Counted from the first letter of the stretch, positions 30,430-42,924 are shown. The stretch is 64,000 bases of DNA from Crambe crambe (GCA_963924555.1 OZ004593.1:5452480-5516479); one strand, 5' to 3'. The notes: a model not told the origin generated them from the sequence alone. Numbers and translations: made by a program.

Positions 30430-30576
30430 TGATATCACTGATTTGTGAAGTAGCGCTTTAGTCAAAACTAATACCAAAAGATCAGCCTCTAGGTGCCGCT
30501 CTAACAGATGGCCAAAGCAGAATTTTGATGACTATACCCAGTAAGTCGGGGCGTTGATCTGATATTTATCCTTATT
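30422..30576 (-). repeat. R200 remainder after the P-like insertion
   Basis: TGTGAAGTAGCGCTTTAGTC...CTCTAACAGATGGCCAAAGC to GGGGCGTTGATCTG completes the repeat begun at 28157. Confidence 0.8.
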
Positions 30577-32214
30577 ATAAAGAAATAGAACAAAAGTCGA
30601 TTTTAGAACTCGTTTTTTTCTTATGTTAGCGAATGAATTTTTGACTTTTGAACATTCTCCTCTCTTCTTTGTAGATATAATAATTCACTGTAGCCTTCTG
30701 AGAACCTGTAGAGTAAGGGTAGAAGAGAAAGAAGAGTTTTTAGTTTATACAGTCCTATGACCTTTGACCCGCCATCCCTACTTAGAGAGTGCTAACGCAC
30801 TCTCTGATAAAGAAAAAGAACAAAAGTCAATTTTAGACATCGTTTTTTTCTCATGTTAGCGAATGAATTTTTGGTCTTTGAACATTCTCCTCTCTTCTTT
30901 GTAGATGTAATAATTCACTGTAGCCTTCTGAGAACCTGTAGAGTAAGGGTAGAAGAGAAAGAACAGTTTTTAGTTTATACAGTCTTATGACCTTTGACCC
31001 GCCATCCCTACTTAGAGAGTGCTAGCGCACTCTCTGATAAAGAAAAAGAACAAAAGTCAATTTTAGACATCGTTTTTTCTCATGTTAGCGAATGAATTTT
31101 TGGTCTTTGAACATTCTCCTCTCTTCTTTGTAGATGTAATAATTCACTGTAGCCTTCTGAGAACCTGTAGAGTAAGGGTAGAAGAGCAAGAAGAGTTTTT
31201 AGTTTATACAGTCTTATGACCTTTGACCCGCCATCCCTACTTAGAGAGTGCTAGCGCACTCTCTGATAAAGAAAAAGAACAAAAGTCAATTTTAGACATC
31301 GTTTTTTTCTTATGTTAGCGAATGAATTTTTGGTTTTGGAATATTCTCCTCTCTTCTTTGTAGATGTAATAATTCACTCTAGACTTCTGAGAACCTGTAG
31401 AGTAAGGGTAGAAGAGAAAGAAGAGTTTTTAGTTTATACTGTCTTATGACCTTTGACCCGCCATCCCTACTTAGAGAGTGCTAACGCACTCTCTGATTAT
31501 TATAAAGAAAAAGAACAAAAGTCAATTTTAGACATCGTTTTTTTCTCATGTTAGCGAATGAATTTTTGGTCTTTGAACATTCTCCTCTCTTCTTTGTAGA
31601 TGTAATAATTCACTGTAGCCTTCTGAGAACCTGTAGAGTAAGGGTAGAAGAGAAAGAAGAGTTTTTAGTTTATACAGTCCTATGACCTTTGACCCGCCAT
31701 CCCTACTTAGAGAGTGCGTTAGCACTCTCTGATAAAGAAAAAGAACAAAAGTCAATTTTAGACATCGTTTTTTTCTCATGTTAGCGAATGAATTTTTGGT
31801 CTTTGAACATTCTCCTCTCTTCTTTGTAGATGTAATAATTCACTGTAGCCTTCTGAGAACCTGTAGAGTAAGGGTAGAAGAGAAAGAACAGTTTTTAGTT
31901 TATACAGTCTTATGACCTTTGACCCGCCATCCCTACTTAGAGAGTGCTAGCGCACTCTCTGATTATTATTATTATTATTATAAAGAAAAAGAACGAAAAG
32001 TCAATTTTAGAACTCGTTTTTTTCTTATGTTGGCGAATGAATTTTTGGCTTTTGAACATTCTCCTCTCTTCTTTGTAGATATAATAATTCACTGTAGCCT
32101 TCTGAGAACCTGTAGAGTAAGGGTAGAAGAGAAAGAAGCTTTTAGTTTATACTGTCCTATGGACTTTGACCTGCCATCCCTACTTAGAGAGTGCTACCGC
32201 ACTCTCTGATAAAC
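30577..32214 (-). repeat. R230 tandem array, seven units, reverse orientation
   Basis: The hairpins AGAGAGTGC/GCACTCTCT recur at 30784, 31014, 31243, 31473, 31709, 31939 and 32186, spacing 229-230 bp except where ATT repeats expand it to 236 and 247. Internal units are nearly identical. Open frames across it are chance by-products of the repeat. Confidence 0.9.
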
Positions 32215-33035
32215 TGAAACTGTGAGTAATACAAAAAATAAGGTGACATAGTTTCCCTCCATTTTCCCGTCTTCGATTTAGTTCACCTGCCAGACAGGAA
32301 GTAGTCCTAGGTCTTAGCGTAGACCGCTTTCAGTTTATCACTAAATTTTTATCATGTTGTAGTTGATGTGTACTCAATCTGTGTGTATTTTAAATTATAC
32401 ATGTACAAATATTAGCTTTGTATGCATAACCCCATTAGTGGTTTGTTTATTTCTACTAAGTTACATATATAAGTGTGGGGGATCTCTCAATGACTGTGCG
32501 CTGAAAGATCTCAATCAGATCTTCATGGGAATTGTAAATTTTTATATGGTTAATATTTACTAATACATTTACCCTCATTAGTTCAAGTGAAATTAATCCT
32601 TAATTTCACTCGTAGTTCATAATTTCACTCCTACCTACTGCGTATGTGCAGACTAACCTAGTAACAACAGTTCTGAAGATTGCAAGCAATGATTTCTACA
32701 GCATTTTTTCATGGTGAATTGTAGGCACTAGGCTTATCTAAGTGGATTGTTGGCCTAGTAGGCCACTGCTAGGCTGAAGTATTTACATAAACAGCTTCCT
32801 ATGCAGCTGCCCGGCTGATAATAGTATGATAAATTTTCATGTTGTTCTTGAACATAGCCGGTATATACACATGCACATACATTTTAGTGGTCCTTAATTA
32901 TCGATCTATAATATGCTTCACACAAGAAACCCAATCCAGATAGAAATATGGCAACTGGGACCAGTATATTTCTAAGGCAAAAGAATCATAGATCACCAAT
33001 AGCATGCTTGACATATTTTTTAATATGTTACGTAG
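32215..33035. other. Gene-free 5' flank of copy A2
   Basis: From about 32330 it resembles 42010-42900, the flank of A4, so it belongs to the duplicated receptor unit. No exon recognised before the signal exon; the start exon of A2 is not identified. Confidence 0.55.
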
Positions 33036-35489
33036 GTATTATACAAGTTCAAAGCAGCACTCATTTTGAGTATCTTCCTTCCTCTTATCTCATCTCAAGG
33101 TAGAGCTAATAACAGATGCACAGTAAATTCCTTCTCAGTGGCCAAGCTACAAGATTACTGTAATTCCCTCCTATTCCACAGTCTATCCTGAATGCTACAC
33201 ATTTCCCACTAGTACTTCAGTGAATGGATCATCTCCTACTGGAAACTGTTCTAATGTTTGTATGGATGGCACAATGACAACCTGTCTGCAACCAACCTCC
33301 AGTGTTCTGTTTGATGGGCGTGTCCCCACACTCACTGGACTAGATGGTGATATGTGGGCAAGTCAACTACTCACTATAAACACAACACGATCCTGGACTA
33401 ATGTCAACTTTGACTTCACTGATACACCAGGCTATGACAGAATAGAAAGAGTTGAGGTGGTGATGTTCAACTGTCCACAGTGGGGGATAGCATCTACTAC
33501 CATTACCCTCACAGGGACCACTGCTAGAGGTCAGCAATTCAACACTTTTGCTTCAACCTCTGTTAGTTCCCTCACCTCCTGTGAGTCTCTTGTGAGAGTG
33601 TGTTTATCAGGCCCTGTATCTCGACCACTAATTGGTCTACAATTCATCCTTAACCAGGACTCCGACTGGGTGCACCTTGCTGAGGTGACCTTCTATCCCA
33701 GAGGTTACACCTGTCCACCAGATATCATCTTCAATCCACCTACAACATCACCACCAGATAATACAATGTCACCAACTACACCTACAACACGATTGGATAC
33801 AATATCATCAGGTAATAATAACATGATAGTACCCTACTAAAATAATGTCATCCTTAATCCACCACCAGATACAGTGCCACCAACTACACCTACAACACGA
33901 TTGGATACAATATCATCAGGTAATAATAACATGTCATTAATCCACCACCACCAGATACAATACCACCAACCAGAGTTCTATCTACTGTGGGGGGGTTCCC
34001 GGACATGATGTGGCAATCACACACTTATGATGCCAGTGGATTAACCATAAAGAGATTGCTTTATATTCCAGCTACATGTTGCATGTATAGTAGTGTAATC
34101 TTAATCTCCTCGTATCAATTGCAGCTGCTAGCTAAAAGTCTATTTTTTCTGCAAAACATCAAGTGGGCATGGTTTGATATCCAAAAAGGGTGTGGTTAGG
34201 CAAAAGTGGGCATGGCCAAGGCAAAAATGTTCCTGCACACAAGCGCATGGATATTCTTCCCCCCTATTAAAAAATCCTAGATAGAACCCTGCCAACTACC
34301 ATGTCACCAACTATAATGTCACCAAGCCATTACCTCGAATAGTAAGTGCATGTGCATGTTAGTGTATGGTAGTTGTGGACCTTCACCTTCTGAATCATTA
34401 GCATGAGACAGCCCCATAATTCAGCTAGCCTAGCTATGTGTAGTACGAAATGCTATTTAAACTCTAGTTTAAATGAGGTTAACAGGAAGTGGGGCCACTT
34501 CCCAGCTGTGAGGTTGTGCGCGTGCGTGGTCTTGCAGGAGCACAGACTAGCGCTAGCAGATACAGTCTGAAGAGAAGAGGAACTTTTTTAATTTCCCACC
34601 CACCCACTCCACCCAGGTACTCGATCCTCCTCCAGTATACTATTCCTGGTACTCTCCACCCTTCCCCTTTTGGGGAGGGTGTGAAACTGCAAGGGCTAGG
34701 AACACTCCCCTCTCAATTCCTATAATTGGGGAGGATGTCTGGTCTGACATTCACTCCCCTAAATCTCCGGGGCTTACGAAAAGGTGTTTGGACAGACAGT
34801 CCACAGACGAGTGGATGTTCCCAGTCTAGGGGACAAATAGAGTGTAAAGGGCCCATCAGTTGGCCTGGGATGGGTCAGGCATCCCACCCACATGAGGGGA
34901 GTGGCCCTTGTAATTTTCCAACCTTTTCTCCATCTCGACATGAGTTACGGAGACTAGTTAGTTAATACAAAACCCGCACAATGTTAAATCTAAGTGCTGA
35001 TAAAAATGTGCAGGCTCACACCATGTGTTTAGCTATACATTTATACTAGCTATAATAGTAGCTGTACGTAGCTATAGCTACCAATTATGGTATTCCCTAT
35101 TGTTTCATGACTGTCAGTAACTCCTCATTATCACTTTATACTCTCTAGACTCTGTCCCTACCACAAGTTCCTCCCTATCTGAAGTCTGTGAATATTCCAG
35201 CACTCCAGCCATCTTGTCAGCTGTCATTGCAGTCATTGTCACAGCTCTACTGGCCACAGTCATCTTTGTGGTGGTGCAGGTTGTCATCTGCAAGTGTCAT
35301 CCAAAGTTCAGACCTGGAGGGACTGAGACAGTAGCCTCAGCAGGAGGGGAGGGGCAGGAGTATGAACAGGTCGATGTGGAAGGTGTGGCTGTGAAGGGTG
35401 GCAATGATGTTATGTACATGGAGGTTGGAGAGAAAGGAGGTAACACTATTGAACTCAAGGAGAACGAAGCATACGGCACTTACACTTAA
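33036..35489 (+). CDS. Family A single-pass membrane protein A2
   Basis: Exons: 33036-33099 (signal segment FKAALILSIFLPLISSQ), 33182-33811 (ectodomain and stalk), 35149-35489 (membrane segment and tail). The joins are phase 1 and give about 344 residues after the unidentified start exon; the signal exon has no in-frame ATG. The ectodomain has six or more Cys, NGS/NCS-type glycosylation sites and a beta-rich pattern ending DSDWVHLAEVTFY, reminiscent of galactose-binding-like folds (inference). The stalk is Thr/Pro-rich. The tail has YEQV, YMEV and YGTY; here the second site is VMYMEV, which fits the ITIM pattern. The intron after 33811 holds a duplicated stalk-plus-donor segment (to about 33920) and an unrelated insert at 34470-34970. 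No function is known; a surface receptor or adhesion role is inferred. Confidence 0.72.
34470..34970. other. GC-richer insert in intron 2 of A2, nature unknown
   Basis: Absent from A3, A5 and A6 at the same place. It contains several inverted motifs (CCCTTCCCCTTTT/GGGGAGGG, CACTCCCC/GGGGAGTG). Short open frames are present but have no recognisable content. Probably a transposon fragment. Confidence 0.45.
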
Positions 35490-36021
35490 CAATCAGTACT
35501 TTCAAGGTAGATACGTAACTCAGTGCATACTAGCTAACTGTTATTTCCACACCTGTGACCACTTCATAGTTAAGTAGCTAGCTAGTTTATTGTAGTCATG
35601 ATAAAGCTGTAGCCAGCTATTTTTAATCAAGTTTGAAGTTCTTGTTATTAGCTATTTTTGTCTCAAACAATTTGTGACAAGAAATTGCCAATGTTTCAAC
35701 CAATTTTTTCTTTGGTCCTCTTCAGGCTAGAGTATTGGTTATGGATGAATAATGACAACTGAGAGTTTTAATGCTTGTTTAGGTAAAAGTTTGAAGTTAT
35801 CTATGCCTATATGGTAGAAACCGTAACGGTTTTGATATGATAGCTACTTGAAGGCTACACACATGAGGCCATTCACGTAATGAATGTTATCTGCCTTTAC
35901 CTCATGCATGCTAATGGATTCTTGTTACTATATCAACACACATCATCATTCTCCAATAGTTAGCTAGCTATAACATTTTTGGATTGCAAATAGCTAGCTA
36001 ACTAGACTGAGCTGAGGAGAC
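35490..36021. other. Spacer between A2 and B1
   Basis: No gene. Nearly the same sequence occurs at 54708-55300 between A6 and B2 (e.g. CATGAGGCCATTCA, CTCCAATAGTTAGC), marking the large block duplication. Confidence 0.7.
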
Positions 36022-37259
36022 ATGAGACTAACTAGTTATAGTGGATGGATAATTCCCAAGGTGAGTTTCACAGGTTATTATGGTCATAGCTATATAGGCC
36101 TTAATGATCGTGTCCATAGGAAACTGGAGCTTTCTTATTTTTCCTAAGTATCTTCATGCCTTTTGTATCAACTCAAGGTATAGATACTAGCTAGCTATAT
36201 TTGGTAGTTAGCTAGCTATATGTATTCCAGCAGCTATTTCAATCATAGAAGTAGAAAGGAACAAGCATGGGTACACCTTGCTGAGGTGACCTTCTATGGT
36301 GGAAATCCTAACTGTCCACCAAATGTTGATATCCTCAATCAAACTATAACACCACCACCAGATGCAACATCAGGAACTACAATGCTACCAACTACAATTT
36401 CATCAACTACAACTGCCATCTCAAATGGTAAGGGTGCCATTTTGAAGTGGTGCATGCTTGAATGAAAATAGCTACACTTAGCTAGACTCCTTGTGTATTT
36501 ATAAGACAGAACTCAGGATCCATGATTATCTTGATATTGATGCAATCTATGTATACAGGATTTGATACAAGAGGCTCTACTCCAAAACTAAGGCAAAACG
36601 TTGAAGCTGCCATCTCCATCTCAGTGGTGTTAACGCTCTTCATTCTCATCATTGTCCTTGTCGTTATCATCCTACTCCTAGTCCATCTCTATCGGCAAAA
36701 ATATCCCATTCGAAATGGTCAGTGTGATACCGCAAAACCCCGAACTCATTCTAGAGAATATGAGCACAAAAAAGGGCATGAAGAGGTGGTAGCAGGACAT
36801 TTGACCAGCAAGGAATTTACAAGACCCACTGCTCAAACAGGAGGGAAGCACTCATCGATCAACGTAGATAAGGATGAATCAAGTCAACCGTACAGCCGCC
36901 TTAAGCATAACGTGCCACACAAGGCTGAGATGATACGTCCAATACCTGCGGCTTATTCCCAAATCAGTTTAATACCAGAAGAAGATGAGTTTGGGTATGT
37001 TGTAGACCACAAGAAAAAGGATTTACTTACTGAGAAGACTCAGCCAGTAGAGCCAGCACCAAGCGTGGAAGTCAAGAAAGACCAAGCAAGCTGCAAAATG
37101 ATTAGTGAACGAACGATGACTGGAGTGTATGCCAAGGTGGACAAAAAGGGGAAGAGCAAGACTATGCCTATGCTCGACGACCCGTTTGATGATCCTTTTG
37201 GTCCTCCTCCAGTGCCTCAGAAATCAGATCTACTCTTGGAAGATCTCAAAAGACAATAG
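36022..37259 (+). CDS. Family B membrane protein B1, ectodomain mostly deleted
   Basis: Exons: 36022-36060 (ATG; MRLTSYSGWIIPK), 36120-36177 (hydrophobic ETGAFLFFLSIFMPFVSTQ), 36266-36427 (last part of the ectodomain, from WVHLAEVTFYGG, and stalk), 36559-37259 (membrane segment and a ~190-residue tail). Against B2, most of the ectodomain exon is gone. The intron now meets the middle of the exon at AACAAG/CATGGG; use of this weak acceptor keeps the phase and gives ~319 residues. The membrane segment is ISISVVLTLFILIIVLVVII. The tail has YSRL, YSQISLI, GVYAKV, a DPFDDPFG pair and PPPVPQ; DPF motifs are known AP-2 appendage ligands and PxxP is SH3-type, so endocytic adaptor binding is possible (inference). 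It could equally be a recent pseudogene. Confidence 0.6.
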
Positions 37260-38368
37260 CAGTAACTAATAAAGGAAAAGAGCATAGCCATAGTGAATGC
37301 TGTAGCTATTGTATTGAAAATTTTATTTTCTTGATCTAGTTAGTGAAATTATGATTTAGTGAAAGTTTATCATAACTAGCTAGTTACTTTGAAGTTTGAA
37401 TAGCTAATAGCTGTAGTTGATGTAGATATCATTAAAACTGAAAGAAGTTCTTAGCTACATATGTAGTTATTTACATTTGAACAACCCTGCAGTAATATAA
37501 TAGCAATTCTATCATACTAGCTAAGTCTAAATTGTATAGTTAGGTATGTATGCCATGCATGCTGCTCTAATATGAGTGAATTCCAGGTAGTACTGTTCCA
37601 GCCAGTTCGTTGAAACTGAACACATGTTCTATAGCGTCATAGCCAACGGCAACCATGCTCTTGCCAGCATACTTGATGAGTATTAAAGGCCACAGTATTA
37701 TAGCTAGCCTATTCAAGACTCATTGTTAACACTATTCACTACACATTGCGTGTTGAGTCAATGACTAATGAATAGCTACCTACTGTACATTAGGAATGCT
37801 TACACGGACTTCCTTTTTGCAATGGATCTGTCCAGAATTCAGGGTCAACATTATAATTATCGCCCAACTTAAATCCCTACACTTCACTCCCCCTTCAGCA
37901 ATAAGTGAGTCAAGTAACCCCTTACTCGTACCCATCACCAAACTCAAGAATTGCAGCAATAATGATTATTACAAAACTACTATTCCTACTTCACTCCTAG
38001 GCAATATATATAGGCGTGGTTATTGAAAATTTAGGAGGGCTATAGGAGTGATAGGAATGCAGCCAAATTTTATGGTTATCCCTACTTCATTTTTTATTTT
38101 GAAGAAATTTTTTGCGCTCATGTTGAATAAGTGTGTATTTTAGTAGTTAGCTATTATAAGTTTCCAAAATTTTCTACCACAGACATACGTATAGTGAATC
38201 CAACTGATTGCTTAACCCTTTGCTGCACATGTGCAGCGGGGCAAACATGTAGTGGTATACAGTAACTGGGACCCTACCTTTCCAAGACCAAAAGAATTAT
38301 AGATCACACCCAAGGGCCCAATAGATATGTCCATGCTTAGCATTATTATTGCTATTTGAATACATTAG
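37260..38368. other. Spacer between B1 and A3
   Basis: No gene. It matches 56945-58018. A decayed relative of a foldback right arm (ATCCCTACTTCATTTTTTAT, GAAGAAATTTTTTGCGCTCA) lies at about 38070-38125. From 38140 begins the unit shared with A1 and A7. Confidence 0.65.
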
Positions 38369-39718
38369 GGGTACAATTTCAAAGCAGCACTCATTTTGAG
38401 TGTCTTCCTTCCTCTTGTCTCATCTCAAGGTATGCACTTCAAGTAGCTAGTTATGATAACAGATACACAATACTTTAAGTTAGCTACAAAATACCATGAT
38501 GTAAATCTCTCCTCTTCCAATAGTCTATCCTGAACGCTACACATTTCTCACTGGTACATCAGTGAATGGATCATCTCCTACTGGAAACTGTTCTAATGGT
38601 ACAACAACAACCTGTTCCCGACCTAAATCCAGTGTTCTGTTTGATGGGCGTGTCCCCATACTCACTGGACTAGATGGTGACATGTGGGCAAGTCAACTAC
38701 TCACTATAAACACAGTGGAATCACTGATTAATGTCAACTTTGACTTCACTGATACACCAGGCTATGTTGGGATACAGAGATTCGAGGTGGTGATGTTCAA
38801 CTGTCCACAGTTGGGGATAGCTTCTACTACTATCTCCCTCACAGGGGCCACTGCTAGAGGTCAGGTCTTCAACTCTTTTGCTTCAACCTCTGTTAGTTCC
38901 CTCACCTCCTGTGAGTCTCTTGTGAGAGTGTGTTTATCAGCCCCCGTATCTCGACCACTAATTGGTCTACAATTCACCCTTGACCAGGACTCTGACTGGG
39001 TGCACCTTGCTGAGGTGACCTTCTATGCCAGAGGTTCCACCTGTCCACCAAATGTCATCCTAACACCACCACCTACAACACCACCACCAGATACTACAAT
39101 ATCACCAACTATAACTGCCAGCAACATCACCTCAAATAGTAAGTGTGGAGAGGCTTCAGCCTCATTACTTCATTGTGACCATAGCCTATGACCCTATGTC
39201 TGCAGCTATGTGAGAACAAACTGTGCAGGTGTGCATGCTGCTGTGCATGCAGCTGCCTTGTTCGCTTCATTTATAATGTTAGCTATGGCTGTAGCTCTGT
39301 ATATGGTATTCCCTATTTTAAAATGTATTTACGTATGAGGACTGTCATTAGCTCTTATAGTCATTTATACTCTGTAGACTTAGTCCCTACCATAAGTTCT
39401 CCCCTGTCTGAAGTCTGTGACTGTTCCAGCACTCCGGCCATCTTGTCAGCTGTCGTTGCAGTTATTATCACAGCTCTACTGGCCACTATCATCTTTATGG
39501 TGGTGCAGGTCGTCATCTGCAAGTGCCATCCAAAGTTCAGACCTGGAGGGACTGAAACAGGAGCCTCAGCAGGAGGGGAGGGGCAGGAGTATGAGCAGGT
39601 TGATGTGGAAGGTGTAGCTGTGAGGGGTGGCAATGATGCTAGGTACATGGAGGTTGGAGAGCAAGGAGGTATCACCATTGAACTCAAGGAGAATGAAGCA
39701 TATGGCACTTACACTTAG
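38369..39718 (+). CDS. Family A single-pass membrane protein A3
   Basis: Exons 38369-38429, 38524-39138 (donor A/GTAAGT) and 39378-39718 join in phase 1 to about 338 residues after the missing start exon. The signal exon (FKAALILSVFLPLVSSQ) follows an AG acceptor, with an in-frame TAG just upstream, so translation must begin in an earlier exon not identified here. The ectodomain is full length (FDFTDTPGYVGIQRFEVVMF ... CESLVRVCLS ... DSDWVHLAEVTFY), with a short Thr/Pro stalk. The membrane segment is VVAVIITALLATIIFMVVQV, followed by a KCHPKFRPGG stop-transfer. The tail keeps YEQV, YMEV and the C-terminal YGTYT. It is closest to the broken copies A1 and A7, so it may be the surviving member of that subgroup. 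The ligand is unknown. Confidence 0.75.
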
Positions 39719-39914
39719 CTAATAATTAATAGCTTATCTTGTGTGTCAATTTTTACAAGTTGGATATTGATAGCTAGCTAGATCTGTAGCTAACAAGACT
39801 ATATGGCTACGTAGATAAATTACTATTAGCTTATGCACACACACAATACTTGTTCTATGATATGTAACTAACTAACAAGATCATGTCAGTGTCGAATGCT
39901 CAAACAGATGAAGA

Positions 39915-40280
39915 CACATCTCTTAACAAATGCACACAGATAGCTAGGTATTTAAATTATAGATCACACCATCCTGTACATGTAAAAAGATGGGTCATTA
40001 AAAGCTTGTATGATAGAGCCATGAGGGTTACCACACATGATACTAAGGAACGAATGCATCTTAGGAAAGTTTTTATAAAGAATGGTTACCCAGAGGAATT
40101 TCTATCTGCAACTTTGAATCACATAGCTAGTGCCATAACCTAGAGATGATAATAGTAATAGGGAAAAAAGACAAAAACAAGTAGTAATTCCATATGTTAA
40201 AGGCCTTAGTGAAGACATTAGAAGGGTTTGTAGTAGTTTGATATTAGGGTTAATTGTTTTTAATGAATTTAAGATCTAAA
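39915..40280 (+). pseudogene. Penelope-like or related reverse-transcriptase relic
   Basis: Translation shows HHPVHVKRWVIKSLYDRA and HLRKVFIKNGYP (to 40143, stop). After a frameshift come VIPYVKGLSEDIRRVC and a final VF. This order is typical of the segment between the reverse transcriptase and the GIY-YIG endonuclease in Penelope-like elements. Only this segment is present, with several stops. It marks the left edge of an insertion relative to the A1 unit. Confidence 0.6.
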
Positions 40281-40329
40281 CATTCTAAGGTTAAGGATAA
40301 GTAGGATTGTTGCTGCACAGGAGGAACAT

Positions 40330-40622
40330 GTATGTATAGCATATTCCTGTATTCCATTGTTTCAGCATCCACTTCTTCCTGAGCATGAGAAAAACAAATT
40401 ATAGCTATAATAGCTACCTATGCATGTATGTACTTACGTATACGTATTGTTTCACCATTCTGAACTGGAATCAAGGCATCGTTTTGGCAGAGCAATGGTG
40501 ACTGAAATCCACTAATATTCGGAAATTGCATCTTCAAGATATGCTGAGCAAGGATGATATGTTCATCACAGATCCATTTCCCACCCAGCACTATATTTTT
40601 CATCTTCTTTGGATCTTTCTCT
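40330..40622 (-). pseudogene. Exons of a transposon-type gene with a C48/Ulp1-like segment
   Basis: A minus-strand exon 40620 to 40438 has a clear acceptor (TATTATTGTAG) and donor (ATAC/GTAAGTA). It encodes WICDEHIILAQHILKMQFP...GFQSPLL, which resembles the WLxDxHIxAAQxLLKxQFP stretch of Ulp1-like proteins linked to invertebrate transposons (family assignment by memory, moderate). A further acceptor-exon (GAAGAAGTGGATGCTGAAAC) starts at 40378, and a paralogous one lies near 41390. The phases of neighbouring pieces do not join, so the gene is incomplete. Confidence 0.5.
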
Positions 40623-40854
40623 ACAATAATATATTATGGATTGGTAGCTATTATAGTTGACTATCGATTTTGAAGCAAACTGTAGCAGATAATCTGTTTT
40701 GAGGGGAAGTTGACGAGGATAATTACTAGGTACCTCCTTATTCTGCACAATCTTAGTATGTAGCACAATGGTCCATTACAATATCCTGACCTTTTGGGAA
40801 CCAGTTTTGAGGGGAGATTGACGAGGCGAATTGCCAGGCATGAATTATCAATAG

Positions 40855-41110
40855 ACATGGAAGGGAATCATTTCATCCTCAGCATGAATGACTCCCTAAA
40901 TGGAAGGGGAGTCATTTCATCCTAGGCATGAATGACTCCCTGAAAAATCTATAGCCATGGAAGAGAATCATTTCATCCTAGGCATGAATGACACCCTGAA
41001 AAATCTATAGCCATGGAAGGGAATCATTTCATCCTTGGCATGAATGACTCCCTGAAAAATCTATAGCCATTGAAGAGAATCATTTCATCCTAGGCATGAA
41101 TGACTACCAG
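40855..41110. repeat. Minisatellite, ~56-60-bp units
   Basis: Five direct units of GGAATCATTTCATCCTAGGC, ATGAATGACTCCCTGAAAAA, TCTATAGCCATGGAA type. GGGAGTCATT/AATGACTCCC forms an inverted pair within units. Related GGGGAGTCATT motifs recur at 41435-41530. Confidence 0.8.
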
Positions 41111-41553
41111 AATATGCATGCATTAAAGTTCAAAGGAAGATGCATCATATATAGTGCTTACACAAAGGACAGTTATAATAAAATATGCACAGTTTTGGTG
41201 AAACCAGTTCAAGCAATCTTCACATTCCACTATATCTCTGGCATCATGCAGGCAGTCACAATATGCAGAATCTGACAGGAGCAGTAAATCCATGACACCA
41301 TTTTTGTTGCTAGCCAGCTATATAGCTATACATAAAAATTGTCCCACAGGTTCATCATCCTCTTCAGCATCAACTTCTTCCTGAGATAAATTAGCTAGCT
41401 ACATGATTTATTGTGATCAGGCGCCAAGGCAGGAATGACCGTGTGGGGAGTCATTTTCACCAGGGGGGAGTCATTTATGCCTTAGGCAGGAATGACTGGG
41501 GGAGTCATTTTCCGGGGGGAGTCATCCGTGACTTTGACACCGTCCGGTTACAA
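41111..41553. other. Remainder of the insertion replacing the TM2 exon region
   Basis: No gene. The insertion running from 39915 ends at CCGTCCGGTTACAATTTTTG, where the sequence rejoins the A1-type unit (3023). Confidence 0.6.
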
Positions 41554-42924
41554 TTTTTGGGTGTGGCTTATAGTTAATGCATGCACTGCAACTTGATCAG
41601 ATGGACTGTGACGCGCGTAACTTCTTCAAGATGCCAACAGTTCATGAGGTAAGCTAAGTCTACAAGTCAAGATTATTAACTAAAATGTTGGGCTGACACT
41701 CTCTAGCGAACTAGGAATTATAATAGCTGCCACTTAGTAAGGTTCAAAGCAAGCACACTATGTTAGTGGGGGAAAACTGCCATGTTAGGAACAGTTAAAC
41801 ACAGTAGCTATATTAGTTGAGCTGGCATCTCAATGAAACAGTTTCAGTTCATTTGATCAGATTACTGGTAGCTTGTTATAGCAAGAAGATATTTGATGGA
41901 TCGCTGCCTTAAAATGTTTGCATGTTCAGTTTGTGAAACCTGGGGGGGGGGGGGGGGGGGGGGGTGGGATGCCAAATGCTTCACTCTGACTCTAGAGCTA
42001 ATGACATACTTTCAGTTTATCATTTATCATGTTGTAGCTGATGTGTACACAATCTGTGTGTATTTTAATGGTACATGTACTAATATTGTATGCATAGCCC
42101 CTTTAGTGGTTTATTTACTTCCACTGAGTTACGTATAATAATAATTGTGGAGGATCTCTTACTAGAAACAATTATACTTGATGACTGTGCACTAAAAGAT
42201 CTCAATCAAATTTTCATGCCCAGATCTTCATGGGAATTATTGGAACTCCAAATAATTTTTTCTTACTGTATGCCTGTGCCCTTGCTCACTGAAGTTGGTC
42301 TCCCCCACACCCCCCATTGTTGGATAATAATTCAAATAATTTTTATGTCATTATTGAACATAACCATGAAAATAACAGCGAAAAATTTATGGTAGGCACA
42401 ACAGAGACTGAGTCACAAAAACAACCACAAGGCCACAATTACGCAATTACGATAACTGACCACAGACCACAAGAATGAATTGCACAGATAGCAATATTCG
42501 AACTATGATTACTGCAATTTTTTTAAAATTACAATGGAACCTCCTAATAATGGGTTCGTCCTTTATAAGGAGCCTCTTTTGGAGTATAGGGTTTATCCTC
42601 TTTCAAATGAGGTTCCACTCAATTTCCACTGTATTCTCAGGGATTTTGGGCTGGGAGGGAAACTAGGAACTCTGAAACAGAGGATTTTTCCAATTCTTGT
42701 TGCACATGGCCACATTTCTAATTATAATCTTTCTAGTAGATCAACTACACTATGTATACACATGCACATGTGTTTTAGTGGTCCTTGATCTATGATATGC
42801 TTCACACAAGAGACCAATCCAGATAGAAATATGGCAATTGGGACCAAGACAAAAGGATCATAGATCACATCCCAGGCCCCAATAGATGTGTCCATGCTTA
42901 ACATATTGTTTAATACGTTAGGTT
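41554..42924. repeat. Duplicated spacer with a poly-G tract
   Basis: 41554-42420 is nearly identical to 3036-3890. A run of about 22 G lies at 41942-41964. A pogo-like end (ACAATGGAACCTCCTAATAA) is at about 42532. No coding exon. Confidence 0.75.

Noticed and set aside
30577-32209. Open frames of 77-96 codons in the R230 array, and the similar one at 60667-61017
   Set aside because: They arise from repeat units and ATT microsatellites; frames change from unit to unit.
30577-32214. Hammerhead ribozyme at R230 boundaries (CTCTCTGATAAAGAAA)
   Set aside because: The CUGANGA core is not matched (CTGATAA or CTGATGG), so no hammerhead can be claimed.
34489-34965. Two open frames of 78-79 codons in the GC-richer insert
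   Set aside because: No recognisable motif, no splice-site support, located in an intron of A2 and absent from paralogues.
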